This document shows, in pieces, positions 17,905 to 27,670 of a DNA stretch of 64,000 nucleotides. The stretch comes from Chloroflexota bacterium (GTDB taxonomy: Bacteria > Chloroflexota > Anaerolineae > UBA7937 > B3-Chlor): assembly GCA_030603665.1 (NCBI GenBank), contig JAUVXJ010000001.1:124001-188000 (forward strand). Direction: 5' to 3'. The notes below the pieces were generated by a model, which searched no databases, was not told the DNA's origin, and was given only the letters and a program-made list of their open reading frames with translations. Each line of letters begins with the position of its first letter. Positions within the stretch are counted from its first letter, which is position 1. Made by a program: the position numbers and the translations under genes.

Positions 17905-18834
17905 CTATCGCTCTGCTGTTACGGCCGCTGAGCGGTCCCGGGCAGCCCAAACCCCGCCTCCGACGATCAAGGCCCCGCCCACCACGTGGGCCGGTCCAAG
18001 GGGCTCACTTAAGAGCAGGTAGGCGAACAGGGCACCGTAGATTGGCAGGGTGTTCATAAAGATCATTGCCCCGCTGGTGCCCAGCCGCCGCACTCCTGCA
18101 TTCCAGGCCACGAAGCCGATGACCGTGGGAACGATGGCGATGTACAGAACGAAGGGCACCAGATGCAGTCCGAGGTTCATGGGCAGCGTCCGCGTCTCCC
18201 ACACGGCGGCCGGCAGCAGGATGGGCAGGCTCAAGAATGCCGAAAAGGCGGTCGTCGAAAGGGGCGAACGGTGGCGCATGACCTGCCGGCCCAGGACCGA
18301 GTATACGGCCCACAGGGCCACCGCTACCAGCGAGATCAGGTCGCCCACGTTTGTCCCCATGGTCCGCCAGAACGTGACGGAGCCTCCGGAGATCAGAATC
18401 ACCACGCCCACCAGACCAGCAATGGCACCGCCGAGCTGACGGCGGGACATCGACTCCTGGATCATGACCGCAGCCATGACACCGGTGATCAGCGGACCAA
18501 GCCCGGTGATCAGCGTGGCATTCACGGCCGTGGTGAAGCGCAAGCCCAGGTAGAGCATGGGGCTGAAGAGGGCCACGCCGCCAATGGCCATCCCCACCAG
18601 CAGCCAGCGGTCAGGTCCCAAGCGGCGTTCTTCCGCAGGCCGTCTGCGCAGCAGGATGGCAAGAACCAGCGAGGCGATGAAGAACCTTGAGGCGGCCAGG
18701 GTGAGCGGGCCGATGTCGTCCCTCAGCCAGCGGCCCAGGATCATGTTGGTGGCCCAGGTGATGGTGGCCAGATTGACCAGTCCAATGCCCGCCAGCGCTG
18801 TCAACCGTCGCGGTTGTGGATCTCCCAACGTCAA
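17905..18834 (-). CDS. EamA/DMT-family membrane transporter
   Basis: 309 residues with about ten hydrophobic helices in two homologous halves. The first half carries the EamA signature (ITWATNMILGRW..) and the second repeats it (WAVYSVLGRQVM). The N-terminus begins at a TTG (18834) with GGGGAG just upstream; a second in-frame TTG at 18828 has better spacing. This family exports metabolites such as amino acids or purines, but no substrate can be read from the sequence. Two more EamA genes are in the window (54247 and 61053), each distinct in sequence. Confidence 0.85.
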   Translation of the reverse strand: MTLGDPQPRRLTALAGIGLVNLATITWATNMILGRWLRDDIGPLTLAASRFFIASLVLAILLRRRPAEERRLGPDRWLLVGMAIGGVALFSPMLYLGLRFTTAVNATLITGLGPLITGVMAAVMIQESMSRRQLGGAIAGLVGVVILISGGSVTFWRTMGTNVGDLISLVAVALWAVYSVLGRQVMRHRSPLSTTAFSAFLSLPILLPAAVWETRTLPMNLGLHLVPFVLYIAIVPTVIGFVAWNAGVRRLGTSGAMIFMNTLPIYGALFAYLLLSEPLGPAHVVGGALIVGGGVWAARDRSAAVTAER

Positions 18835-18950
18835 TGTCTCCCCTAGGAGAATTCCAGGGCGTCCCCTCGCCCCAGAATAGATGCACAGACCCAGCCGCTC
18901 CCTGAGCCAACAATTGGCTGGGCTGCGAGGAGGGAGTGTGAAAAGGCGCT

Positions 18951-19325
18951 CTACCGACTAGGCCCAGCGGTGAACAGCTGTACCGTCTCGTCGTTCACCA
19001 GCACCCAGATGCTGTAGATGCCCAGGGCGGTACCGATGGGGATATTCAGCAGGTCCAGGACCGAGAGCACCAAGACCAGGTACCTCGCCCAGGACTTGAA
19101 TCTCAATAGCCCGATGCCTCCGATAATACCGGGCAATGAGAAGGCGACCAGCATACCAGGCACCAAGCAGCCCACGGTGGTGAGGATGCTCAGTGCGGTC
19201 TTGTCCCCTCCAGCCAGCGACGCCCCAAACCCTAACAAGATACCGGAGATGATCACCGCCCACATGATCCCCCAGGCCGCAAAGGCGATGTGGAGCGCTC
19301 CAACGATGGTGACGTGCTTCTGCAT
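18951..19325 (-). CDS. Small membrane protein, 124 aa
   Basis: Four predicted transmembrane helices: an N-terminal HIAFAAWGIMWAVIISG segment, a central VPGMLVAFSLPGIIGGIGLL, then YLVLVLSVLDLLNIPIGTALG and a final amphipathic part. The pattern SWARYLVLVLSVLDLLNIPIGTALGIY resembles DUF4064-like small membrane proteins seen next to polytopic proteins, but I would not assign a function. Start ATG 19325 follows GGGGAGAG. The neighbours are a DMT transporter downstream and a transglycosylase upstream, without close spacing. Confidence 0.75.
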   Translation of the reverse strand: MQKHVTIVGALHIAFAAWGIMWAVIISGILLGFGASLAGGDKTALSILTTVGCLVPGMLVAFSLPGIIGGIGLLRFKSWARYLVLVLSVLDLLNIPIGTALGIYSIWVLVNDETVQLFTAGPSR

Positions 19326-19672
19326 TTCTCTCCCCTCCCCTCAGAGTTCGGCTTGTGTCCAGCGGTTTCCATCACAGTGTACCACGAGCGAGCAAACCTG
19401 GCCAGGGTGGTTGATGGGAAGATCGGCGGTGCCGCACGTGGAGAGGGTTGTCTATCGAGGCAAGAATTGACCCGGAACCTAGGCATGCCGAAGCTCGAGG
19501 GGCACTGTGCCCTTGGAGGGCCACCGGTTGGCCCGACATTCGCGCCCTATTCCGCAACTTGCGCGGGCGTCTGTGCCATCAGCCTGATCGTATGCGTGTC
19601 ACCGAGCGGCACACGTCCGGGAGACGAACTTCACACGCGGGAAGCGGTGATCGAGTCCCACGGATGATATGA
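19326..19672. other. Gene-free stretch
   Basis: About 350 bases with no supportable coding frame, hairpin or repeat. It probably holds the promoter of the small membrane protein. Confidence 0.35.
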
Positions 19673-21568
19673 TCATTGTGGCTCTCCCGGAGCCTGTTCG
19701 GTGCCCAGGCTACCAGCGTACAGTTCTTGATAGATCCGGTAGTACAACGACACTCGCTCCAGGTACTCACGTGTCTGCCCGAACCCGATCCAGCGCAAGA
19801 AATCGTCGCGGTCGGAGACCAGTGGATCATCCTGCCAGGTATCCACGCTGCCGGCACCGCCGTTGTAGGCCGTGATGGCCAACTCCGTGTCCCCTTCGTA
19901 GTAGTCCAATAGAAAGCGCAAGAGCCAGGCAGCCATGCGGATGTTGTTCTCGGGAGCGAAGGCATCCCCTGGGGAGATGTCCTCACCCAGCTGCTCTGCT
20001 ACCCAGACCTGCGTCGAGGGCAGGATCTGCATCAAACCCCGTTCTGCGGCGTAACCGTAAGCGTCCACATCGTACCGGCTCTCCGCTCGCATCAGAGCCC
20101 AGATGAGCAGCGGATCCACCTCAAACTCCGCCGCGGCTGACTCCACGGTCGGCAGATAGGGCCTCGGATAGCTCAGCTGCCAAAAGGCCAAAGGGGCCCT
20201 CGGGCGACGATCTAGGAATTCCTCAGCAATGGCTTGCGCTTCCATGACGTAGCCCCTTGATAGTAGCGACTGCGCCATGGCCAGGTCCACGTGAGGGGCG
20301 CGCCGAAACCGGGCAGCCAACAGGAGTTCCATGTACGCTAGGTCTTCGCGGCCGATGAGCTCCAGCGCTTCCGCTTTGCCCAGTATCTCGCCATCCGCGG
20401 GTTCCAACGGCGGAGCCACGGCGAGGCTAATCTCCTCTCCAGAAGCCCGCAGTGCCAACCAGTTCATGCCCAGATCCGCGATCAGTTGCTCGCCTTGTGC
20501 CTGGGCATCGTCATCCCCGACCCTCTTGGAAAGGACCGTGAGGCGGTAGGCAGCGTCATCCGCGAGATATGTATCCGCTTCCGCCACGCGCGCATAGAGG
20601 GGCAGCGTCTCCGTAAGCCGACCCTGGGCCTCGAGCATCGTGGTCGCTGACCACCAGGCCACCGGGTAGGGCGAAGCGAGATACAGCTCGAGGGCCAGAT
20701 CGGGGTCTTCCTCCTCCAGCAACTCGGCCTGGGCCAGCCAGCTGTCCGGCGTATCGACCGTCGCGTATAGATCGAGGGCGTCCTCAGTGTGGCCAAGCTT
20801 GGCCAATACACCAGCCAGGCCCAATTGAGCGCTTTCCTCGTCGGGCGTCGCATTCAGCCAGGCTGAATAGGCTGCCTCAGCCTCTTGATAGCGCCCGAGG
20901 CAGCTCAGCGCCGTTGCTCGCAGTGGCTGTGCAGCATGATCGTCGATTGTTCGCAGAGTCTCCACAGCGTCACTGCAATAGAAGGCTGCGTTCAAGTCGT
21001 CAGCCACGACCAGCGCGTCTGGTCCGATGCGACGCATTCCCGAGAAGGCATCCGGCTGCTCCCATAGAAGACGCAGATACTCGTCGTAGGCACCTTCGTC
21101 ATCGCCCTTCTCTTCCAGATACCGCGCCAGTTCTCTGCGCAACGCCACTGTGTCGTGCAGCGCCAGCGCGGATCTGTACTCAGCTTCTGCGCCTGGTGCC
21201 TCGATGCTCGCGTAGTACCGAGCCACCGCCAGGTGGGCCTCATAGGCAGCGGGACTCTGCGGGCGAAAAGCGACAACAGCCTGCAGCGTCTGCAGTGCTT
21301 CAATATCTTGCATCGCGGCCTGGGCAGCCCACAGGTGGGTATACTCCTCGACCTCGGGGAGAACCTCCGCCAGTCGCTCGTAGAGCAGGGCCGCCCGCTC
21401 AGGAGACGCGCTCTGGGCCTCTCGATAGAGAGCGTCAGGTGCAAGCAGATAGTGCCTGAAGTTCCACATCGAGATGAGGGCAGCCGCCAACAATAGGAGC
21501 GCGGCGACCAAGCCCAGCACCTTCAACGCTCGTTGTGGATGTTCTGACTTGGCTTGCTGTGGTACCAT
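19673..21568 (-). CDS. Membrane-anchored TPR protein with lytic transglycosylase (SLT) domain
   Basis: About 631 residues. A short cytoplasmic N-terminus is followed by one transmembrane helix (about 17-38), then ~430 residues of TPR-like helical repeats (many A..Y....A patterns), and a C-terminal SLT domain. The SLT domain has the catalytic Glu in ALMRAESRYD (near residue 497), GLMQI, AYNGG and TREYLERV, as in Slt70-type murein lytic transglycosylases. It should cleave peptidoglycan beta-1,4 bonds to anhydromuropeptides outside the membrane. AGGAGG lies 5 nt before ATG 21568; an in-frame GTG is at 21571. The gene sits 9 bp after the beta-propeller lipoprotein gene, so the two are probably cotranscribed. 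Confidence 0.85.
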   Translation of the reverse strand: MVPQQAKSEHPQRALKVLGLVAALLLLAAALISMWNFRHYLLAPDALYREAQSASPERAALLYERLAEVLPEVEEYTHLWAAQAAMQDIEALQTLQAVVAFRPQSPAAYEAHLAVARYYASIEAPGAEAEYRSALALHDTVALRRELARYLEEKGDDEGAYDEYLRLLWEQPDAFSGMRRIGPDALVVADDLNAAFYCSDAVETLRTIDDHAAQPLRATALSCLGRYQEAEAAYSAWLNATPDEESAQLGLAGVLAKLGHTEDALDLYATVDTPDSWLAQAELLEEEDPDLALELYLASPYPVAWWSATTMLEAQGRLTETLPLYARVAEADTYLADDAAYRLTVLSKRVGDDDAQAQGEQLIADLGMNWLALRASGEEISLAVAPPLEPADGEILGKAEALELIGREDLAYMELLLAARFRRAPHVDLAMAQSLLSRGYVMEAQAIAEEFLDRRPRAPLAFWQLSYPRPYLPTVESAAAEFEVDPLLIWALMRAESRYDVDAYGYAAERGLMQILPSTQVWVAEQLGEDISPGDAFAPENNIRMAAWLLRFLLDYYEGDTELAITAYNGGAGSVDTWQDDPLVSDRDDFLRWIGFGQTREYLERVSLYYRIYQELYAGSLGTEQAPGEPQ

Positions 21569-21577
21569 CACTGCCTC

Positions 21578-22627
21578 CTACTGTGCATCAATGGAGAAGG
21601 CGTACAATCGCCGGTCGGTAGAGCCTACGAAAAGGGTGCCGTCCGCCACCACGGGGCCTGCCGCGATGGCATCTCCGGCATGATAGCTCCAGACCGACCT
21701 GCCTGTCACACGATCCACGCCGTACACAGAACCATCGTCCGAGCCCACGAAGACCAGATTCCCCCAAACCACGGGCGAGGACCGAACGATACCGTGGGTT
21801 TCGAATCGCCACATGAGCTGGCCGTCTCCAGCTCGCAGGGCATACACGAGTCCGTCGTTTGCACCGAAGTACACCACGCCATCGCTGACCACGGGAGATG
21901 ATTCGATGGCATGTTCTGCCTGGAACGTCCATTTCAGCCGGCCGGTGGCAGCGTCCAATGCATACATCTGTCGATCCACAGAGCCCACAAACACGGTTCC
22001 ACCTACGACGGCGGGAGTGGACACAATGTCCCCGTTCATTCGATACCGCCATCTCAGGGCGCCGCTGGTCATGTCCAGAGCGTACAGGCAATTGTCCATC
22101 GACCCCACGAGGGCCAAGTCGTCCACAAGGACTGCGCCAGCCTGAATGCCGTCTCCGGCCTCGTACCGCCACACCAAGTCGCCGTCCTGGACGGATAGGG
22201 CGTAGAAGAAGCCATCGTGGGAGCCAGCGTAGACGATGTCGCCACCAATCACGGGAGAAGCAGTCACCCATCCGCCGGTCTCGTACCGCCAGCGCACTGC
22301 ACCTTGTGTCGCCTCCAGAGCGTATACGGTCCCGTCCCACGAGCCAAAGTAGATCAAGTCGCCCAGCACGGTGGGCGAGGAGGTGACGTTGTCCGCCGTT
22401 TCGAAGGTCCAGAGTGCTTCTCCGGTGAGCGCATTCACGGCGTGCAGGTTGTTGTCGTCGGCCCCAACGTATACCACTTCGCCGCTCACCGTCGGCGTCC
22501 CTCTGACGTAGTCGCCCGCAGCGTAGTCCCATATGTAGCTGATGGAGACTTCCTTAGTGGGAGAGCTCGCAGGCTGACAGCCGAGCAACAAGATTGCGAG
22601 CAGGAAGATGACGATCCATATCTTCAT
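21578..22627 (-). CDS. PQQ-like (BamB/YfgL-type) beta-propeller lipoprotein
   Basis: 349 residues. A lipoprotein signal (MKIWIV..LLLGC) precedes about seven repeats of the pattern VYALDA.TG..RW.F...., each with GSxD and WxY/F, the classical PQQ-like propeller blade. No PQQ-binding active-site residues can be identified, so a structural or binding role in the envelope is likelier than an enzyme. Start ATG 22627 is chosen over the upstream frame because AGAGGAG precedes it and the lipobox begins there. The transglycosylase gene follows after 9 bp. BamB-like propellers often work in envelope assembly, but the partner here is unknown. Confidence 0.85.
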   Translation of the reverse strand: MKIWIVIFLLAILLLGCQPASSPTKEVSISYIWDYAAGDYVRGTPTVSGEVVYVGADDNNLHAVNALTGEALWTFETADNVTSSPTVLGDLIYFGSWDGTVYALEATQGAVRWRYETGGWVTASPVIGGDIVYAGSHDGFFYALSVQDGDLVWRYEAGDGIQAGAVLVDDLALVGSMDNCLYALDMTSGALRWRYRMNGDIVSTPAVVGGTVFVGSVDRQMYALDAATGRLKWTFQAEHAIESSPVVSDGVVYFGANDGLVYALRAGDGQLMWRFETHGIVRSSPVVWGNLVFVGSDDGSVYGVDRVTGRSVWSYHAGDAIAAGPVVADGTLFVGSTDRRLYAFSIDAQ

Positions 22628-22725
22628 CGAATCACAACTCCTCTTTCCCCTGATGCCGTGCGCCGCTCGCTGACCGGAGAGCGCACTATCAGTTATCCGA
22701 ACAGACGTGGACACGAGAGGCCATC

Positions 22726-24078
22726 TCAAGCCCTAGCTTCTTCCTTTGCGAAACGAAGGATCACTTCGAGGCTGCTCTGCACGTCCTGCTCAGTCGTGGC
22801 CCAAGAGGATACGGAGATCCTCATGGCCACGTGCCCTTGCCATTCTGTCCCGCCCAGCCAGCACGTGCCCTCTTCTTGAACTCGCCGGATGACGCGGTGT
22901 GTGAGGGCCGGACTACCGAAGGATACCAGGACCTGATTGAGCACGACATCGTTCAGGATCTCGTATCCGGCGTCCTGCAAACCTTCCGCGAACTGAGACG
23001 CGTACCTGCAAGTACGCTCAACCAGTTCAGCGAGACCCGACCGTCCGAGAGAGCGCAGAGCTGCCCAGATCTCAACCCCTCGTGCCCGCCGGGACATCTC
23101 AGGCACATAGTGCGACGGCTCACGGCCCTCGCCCTCGATGAGGTAGGCCGCAGTGGCCGTCATTGCCGCTCGCAGGTGCTCGGGCTCGCGCACGAAGACG
23201 AGGCCGCTGTCCTGAGGTACGTTGAGCCATTTGTGTCCGTCTGTGGCCCACGAGTCGGCGTCTTGGACACCTTCTGCCAGATAAGCATACCTGTGAGAGG
23301 CAAGCGCCCACAGCCCGAAGGCACCATCCACGTGGACCCACGCTCCCGACGCCCTGCCGGTGCGACAGATTTCTCCAGCCGGATCGAAGGCACCCGTGTT
23401 CACGTTCCCTGCCTGGATGCACACGATGGTCGGGCCCGAGATCTCTGGAAGCGCGTCCGCCCTCATCCGACCTTGGCCGTCCACGGGGACCCGGACAACG
23501 CGGTCCCGGCCCAGCCCCAGCATGCTCAGCGCTTTCAGCAGGCTGACGTGGACTTCCTCGCCCACCAACACCGTCATCATTGGTGCGCCGAACAGGCCTC
23601 TGGCTTCGACGTCCCAACCCTCTTGAGCCAACAACGCGTGGCGAGCTGCAGCCAAGCCTGAGAAGTTGGCCATGGTCGCTCCCGTGACGAAGCCCGCGCC
23701 AGCGTTTGCAGGTAGCCCAAACAGCGAGATCAGCCACCTGATACAGACATCCTCCAGGGACGCCGCTACAGGCGAGAGAACCCTGGCCGCGTTCTGGTCC
23801 CACACACCGGCGAGCATGTTGGCCGCCGTGGCCGCAGGCAGCGACCCACCAACCACAAAGCCGAAGTATCGCCCCCCTGTGGTGGCGACCGTTGCGGGCG
23901 ATCCGATCTCATCGAGTTCGGCCAGGACCTTGCTGGGCTCAATGGGGTCATCTTGAAGCGGTACGTCCAGACGACTGAGCCGCTCAACCGCCTCCGGTGA
24001 AGGAGCTACCCTTCTTTCCGCTACCCCCTCCACATATCGATTGGCTCGGTCTGCTACGTCAGAGAGCAGCCTCCTCAT
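22726..24078 (-). CDS. PLP-dependent group II amino-acid decarboxylase-like protein
   Basis: 450 residues with the features of group II decarboxylases (glutamate/tyrosine/aromatic amino acid type): GxVTGATMANFSGL, AGNVNTGAFDP, HVDGAFGLWA and ATDGHKWLNVPQD, where the lysine should bind PLP. The N-terminal ~60 residues form the helical arm. Start ATG 24078 is supported by GGAGGGA 6 nt upstream; extending further would overlap the neighbouring gene. The predicted reaction is alpha-decarboxylation of an amino acid with PLP; substrate cannot be told from sequence, and related sulfinate or tyrosine decarboxylases look alike. The upstream neighbour is the DUF3604 gene, without an obvious pathway link. 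Confidence 0.85.
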   Translation of the reverse strand: MRRLLSDVADRANRYVEGVAERRVAPSPEAVERLSRLDVPLQDDPIEPSKVLAELDEIGSPATVATTGGRYFGFVVGGSLPAATAANMLAGVWDQNAARVLSPVAASLEDVCIRWLISLFGLPANAGAGFVTGATMANFSGLAAARHALLAQEGWDVEARGLFGAPMMTVLVGEEVHVSLLKALSMLGLGRDRVVRVPVDGQGRMRADALPEISGPTIVCIQAGNVNTGAFDPAGEICRTGRASGAWVHVDGAFGLWALASHRYAYLAEGVQDADSWATDGHKWLNVPQDSGLVFVREPEHLRAAMTATAAYLIEGEGREPSHYVPEMSRRARGVEIWAALRSLGRSGLAELVERTCRYASQFAEGLQDAGYEILNDVVLNQVLVSFGSPALTHRVIRRVQEEGTCWLGGTEWQGHVAMRISVSSWATTEQDVQSSLEVILRFAKEEARA

Positions 24079-24208
24079 GCCTGGTCCCTCCACAATCTCA
24101 ATCTCGACTGTGCTAACACCCAGCCTGGGCCACGCCGCCAACAGCGAAGACGATTGCCGTGGACGGAACAATGACGGCTCGTCCTCTCTACTACACGCTG
24201 GCGTGGTG

Positions 24209-26335
24209 TCATCCGTATGCGTTATGCAGGTACACGGGGCTCGTCCAGGCCATGTGCCCATCTTCCTGCGTCATGCGGAGGTATATCGCATTGTCCCCCG
24301 CGCGCAATTGGGTCAATGGCAGAGTGAATGAGAATTCGCGCGAGTGTTGCCGGTCGGGAAGTCTGTAGACCTCGATCTTTCTTTCCAGGCCGCCACATTC
24401 CCACACCTTTGGGTCGAGGCCCACGGAGTCAATCTCACACTCGACGCGGCGTTCGGGTGTCAAAATCTCAAGCGAGCCCGCAGTTGAGTTCTCCATGGTG
24501 AGGATTACGCCGCTCACTCCACCGGTGGTGTTCGACTTCCACTTGAGTCCAGTCCGTCCCACCTTCTTGAGTGGTTGGTTGGCGTTCCAGAAGTTGATGG
24601 GAGTAGCGTCCAAGATGGCATTCTCCCGCACCCACAGCCCCCCTTCCCACGAGACCATGCGGTCTCGCCCGCGCACAGCCGCGCCACTCCAGACAATCTT
24701 CACACGGCTTCCGAGATCGTCTCTATCGTAAGGGCGAAGCGTTTTCATCACTTCCGCGTTATTGCGTACCTGCACGGCTTCGATAGGAGCGGTGCCGACC
24801 ATCCACGCACGTAGGCGTGGTGTGCCCGTGTCGCTCCCTCGGAGATCAACGACATCGCCCATGATGGCGCTGCGACCGTCATCAATCACCACTTCGACGT
24901 CTATCAGACAGCGGTGACCGGTGGTGCCATAGATGTGGCGGGACATCAGGGCCTCGAAAACACTATCTCGATCGAGTCGACTGGCCAGCACACAAGTGAG
25001 TCCCCCCATTGAGCCGAATTCACCCGCGCCTGGATACGACGCACCGGGATGGCCCTTGTGCCCGTCCGAGTTGGCGCAGATGCCTACACGGTACCCCCTC
25101 CTCAACGCGTCCTCCACCAGCCACTCAAAGGTTCCCCATGCCGAGTGGATTTCGACCGCCAGCTCGATGTCGGGGTCGTGCATGCTGATGTCGGCGTAAC
25201 GTCCACCTACGTGGGCAAGGGCAAATGATCTGGGATCTCGCTGTTCTTTCAGTCTCGCGAACAACTCGCTCGCTGTCGGCGCATTCTCGTGAGCGGAGTG
25301 GTTGCCGGGGACCAAATCGGCGGAACTCCGCCAAATCTGCCCACCCTCGGAGGTGTAGTAAACGTTCCGGTCGCCTCCCAGAGGCGTGTTTCCACTCCAC
25401 TCGTAGCCGGGAAACGTAACGAAGGCTCCTGGTTCGTAGAAGGCTCTCGTCGTACTGTTCACCTTCCTCCAGAACTCGTCAGTCACCTGGAAGTCGTTGC
25501 CCTGATGTGCCGCGATATCCAGCAATCCATAATTGCGGGCAAAAATGAAGTACTCCTCGATGGAGCCGGTGCCAATCGTTTCTTCCGTCTGCCCGTGGAA
25601 ATCCGCCCAGTAGGAGCGCAGCGTTACTTCGTTGGTCAGCACCTGGATGGGGTTGCTCCGCGCCGAAAGGTTCGTCTTTTCATCCGCCGCTGTGACAGTC
25701 CGGACTCCTGGCGTCGAGAACCCTGAGTGCGTCATCTCTTGCGGCCTGTCTGTGGGATTGCCCCACACGTCCTCCAGCTTAAGATGGTACGTGAACTCCT
25801 CATTGACCAGGGCGAGCGATGGCGCGACGCAGACAGCGCGCGCTGGTTTGCCTGGCACGATCTGCAGGATGGGAGAGTCCGGCAACTCCTTGAACTGATA
25901 CGTGGCGATGGGATCCACGAACGTCTTGAACTCGAACGTCTCTTCGCAGAAGGTCTGCGTCTGCCAGCCAGGCGAGCCGCCGGCTGTATCGCCAAACACC
26001 ACGACGATGTCTTCCCCTGTGTTCAGGAAACCGTTCCGGACTCTCAAGTAGAGCGCGCGGCCCCAGGGGCGCAAGTGACCTTTGGGGTCCCAACGAGGCT
26101 CGATGCGACAGTCGCCAGTGGTGTGGACCGTACAGTAGTTGGGCGCGGCAGCTTCATCGAACTGGGGCGTGCCAAAATCGCTCACGCTGCGAAAAGCGAT
26201 CTTGATGAATCCCGAGTCATCCACGGGATGCCCGGCTGTGTAGGTGAAGGTGATGGTTGTGAATGAACCTGCCACCACAGGTTGATCAGGTTGAACGGTT
26301 GCTTCGCCCAGGGCGATGTGGTCAGTCGTATGCAT
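24209..26335 (-). CDS. DUF3604-type large protein with PHP-like segment
   Basis: About 708 residues. Residues ~1-230 look like beta-sandwich material (VVAGSFTTITFTYTAG). The middle (about 240-500) carries the DUF3604 pattern: YWADFHGQTEETIGTG, FPGYEWSGN, HVGGRYAD, AVEIHSAWG and ICANSDGHKG, with His/Asp residues spaced as in PHP-type metal hydrolases. The C-terminal part is a further beta domain. There is no signal peptide, so it may be cytosolic. I choose ATG 26335 because the upstream in-frame TTG has no ribosome site. DUF3604 has no proven biochemical activity that I know of; a phosphoesterase or other metal hydrolase is inferred from the His/Asp pattern. Confidence 0.75.
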   Translation of the reverse strand: MHTTDHIALGEATVQPDQPVVAGSFTTITFTYTAGHPVDDSGFIKIAFRSVSDFGTPQFDEAAAPNYCTVHTTGDCRIEPRWDPKGHLRPWGRALYLRVRNGFLNTGEDIVVVFGDTAGGSPGWQTQTFCEETFEFKTFVDPIATYQFKELPDSPILQIVPGKPARAVCVAPSLALVNEEFTYHLKLEDVWGNPTDRPQEMTHSGFSTPGVRTVTAADEKTNLSARSNPIQVLTNEVTLRSYWADFHGQTEETIGTGSIEEYFIFARNYGLLDIAAHQGNDFQVTDEFWRKVNSTTRAFYEPGAFVTFPGYEWSGNTPLGGDRNVYYTSEGGQIWRSSADLVPGNHSAHENAPTASELFARLKEQRDPRSFALAHVGGRYADISMHDPDIELAVEIHSAWGTFEWLVEDALRRGYRVGICANSDGHKGHPGASYPGAGEFGSMGGLTCVLASRLDRDSVFEALMSRHIYGTTGHRCLIDVEVVIDDGRSAIMGDVVDLRGSDTGTPRLRAWMVGTAPIEAVQVRNNAEVMKTLRPYDRDDLGSRVKIVWSGAAVRGRDRMVSWEGGLWVRENAILDATPINFWNANQPLKKVGRTGLKWKSNTTGGVSGVILTMENSTAGSLEILTPERRVECEIDSVGLDPKVWECGGLERKIEVYRLPDRQHSREFSFTLPLTQLRAGDNAIYLRMTQEDGHMAWTSPVYLHNAYG

Positions 26336-26628
26336 AGTCCTCTGGTGCAATAGTGATACTCTCGCTGTCAAGGTTCGCTAACGGCTACGTGCATCTCTCT
26401 GGTTGTATGCCCCACAGTGGTTGAGGCCAGTGTCGTGCTACTCTCGATCTCGGGCGGGGTTGGGGCGCGGTGGCGGCGGATGGACCGGGGAGGCCCGCAA
26501 TGATCGCGCCGGCCGCTTGGTTGCACAAGAGGCGGGTTGCCCAGTGACGCTTGTAGACATCGTTGACCGACGTGTTCGGCAAGAGGCGACAATGTGGCCT
26601 TGTCTCGTGCCCATGGGGCGGGAATCGA

Positions 26629-26835
26629 TCACTTGTCCCCACCAACAGTCCTGAACACTCCCCACGATATCGTCGTTGCCAGACCGGATATCAGCCCCAT
26701 CGCATAGAACGCTCCGAGATCTATGAGCGTCACATCAGGAAAGAAGGTCTCAATCAGGTACTGCGCAAACCACAGGGCCACGATCGCAGGGAGCACCAAT
26801 GCGATCAGCGTCGATGTGTCGCGAACATTCTTCAT
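26629..26835 (-). CDS. Small membrane protein (68 aa)
   Basis: Start ATG 26835 has a near-perfect Shine-Dalgarno AAAGGAGGT 6 nt upstream. The protein has two hydrophobic helices (about 10-30, LIALVLPAIVALWFAQYLI, and about 42-62) and a short polar tail. Family not recognised. It is translated from its own start despite a longer open frame upstream. Confidence 0.7.
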   Translation of the reverse strand: MKNVRDTSTLIALVLPAIVALWFAQYLIETFFPDVTLIDLGAFYAMGLISGLATTISWGVFRTVGGDK

Positions 26836-27162
26836 GATTAGACCTCCTTTGTTGTCGCATCCACTCAACTGATCTCGACGGATGCTCGGCCGCCGGAGCA
26901 GCAGGCTCGATGAGGCTTATGTCAACGACCTGGCGTGCTCTCGCGTTCCCTCCACCCTGCCTGCAATGTAGTCACGTCGGCGGTGCGGGTTGTCGGAGAG
27001 GGGATAGCCAAGCCCGGCGGAAGATCAGGATTGAGCGGCGACGCAGGGGCATTATGCCACACGCGGCCGAACACGGCAATCCCGGTGGGAAAGGGAGTGG
27101 GCGAATCCTCTCTGGGCAGATTCTGCACCATCTTCCTCAGTGCCTGTAACGGCGAGGACCCG

Positions 27163-27306
27163 ATGGCGGAGGTGGAGCCAGTGCCTGAGACTGAGACGAT
27201 CCCACTGCCGGACAGTGGCTTGAGCAGCCTGGGCGGGTACGCCACTCTTACACCCGGCTCAAGGCAGGGCTTCCCTGGAGAACGAGAGAGTAAGGGAAAA
27301 GACTGA
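27163..27306 (+). pseudogene. Degenerate PEP-CTERM tail
   Basis: The frame reads VPETETIPLPDSG..GGYATL, clearly derived from the VPEPGT..LLLGSG..AGYATL tail of the genes at 10808 and 11132. After GYATL an insertion of roughly 25 bases separates it from TGGAGAACGAGAGAGTAA, which matches the old end of the tail. A terminator-like hairpin still follows. I regard this as the decayed end of a lost PEP-CTERM gene. Confidence 0.55.
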
Positions 27307-27328
27307 GCGCGAATAGGTTGTCCCTACA

Positions 27329-27354
27329 GGGGCTGCGACCAAGGTTGCGGCCCC
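27329..27354 (+). terminator. Rho-independent terminator after PEP-CTERM relic
   Basis: GGGGCTGC pairs with GCGGCCCC (one G-T pair), extended by a few inner pairs, followed by TTGTTCTTG. Confidence 0.55.
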
Positions 27355-27670
27355 TTGTTCTTGCCTTGGTCTCAATCAGGGATTTCCCTGGCGACCCCCC
27401 ACCGTGGCCGGCGCTCTGTCTTCTTGACACAGCCAGGGCTCCGATGTTGCTTTTGCGCACTTCCGCGCTCCATACTTGGACCCTGTGCTGACTTGGGGTA
27501 AGCTACTGGATGACAAGGACATCGACTCTGACCGAGATGACGAAGCCGTCCGTGGAGCTACCCTGGGGCAAGTGGGAGACCCTGCTGCTAGCGCTTCCAC
27601 AGTCCTGGCAGCTGAGGCTGCACCCAGCCATCAGCGCCGGGCGTTGATCTCTCGAAGAAGGAGAAACACC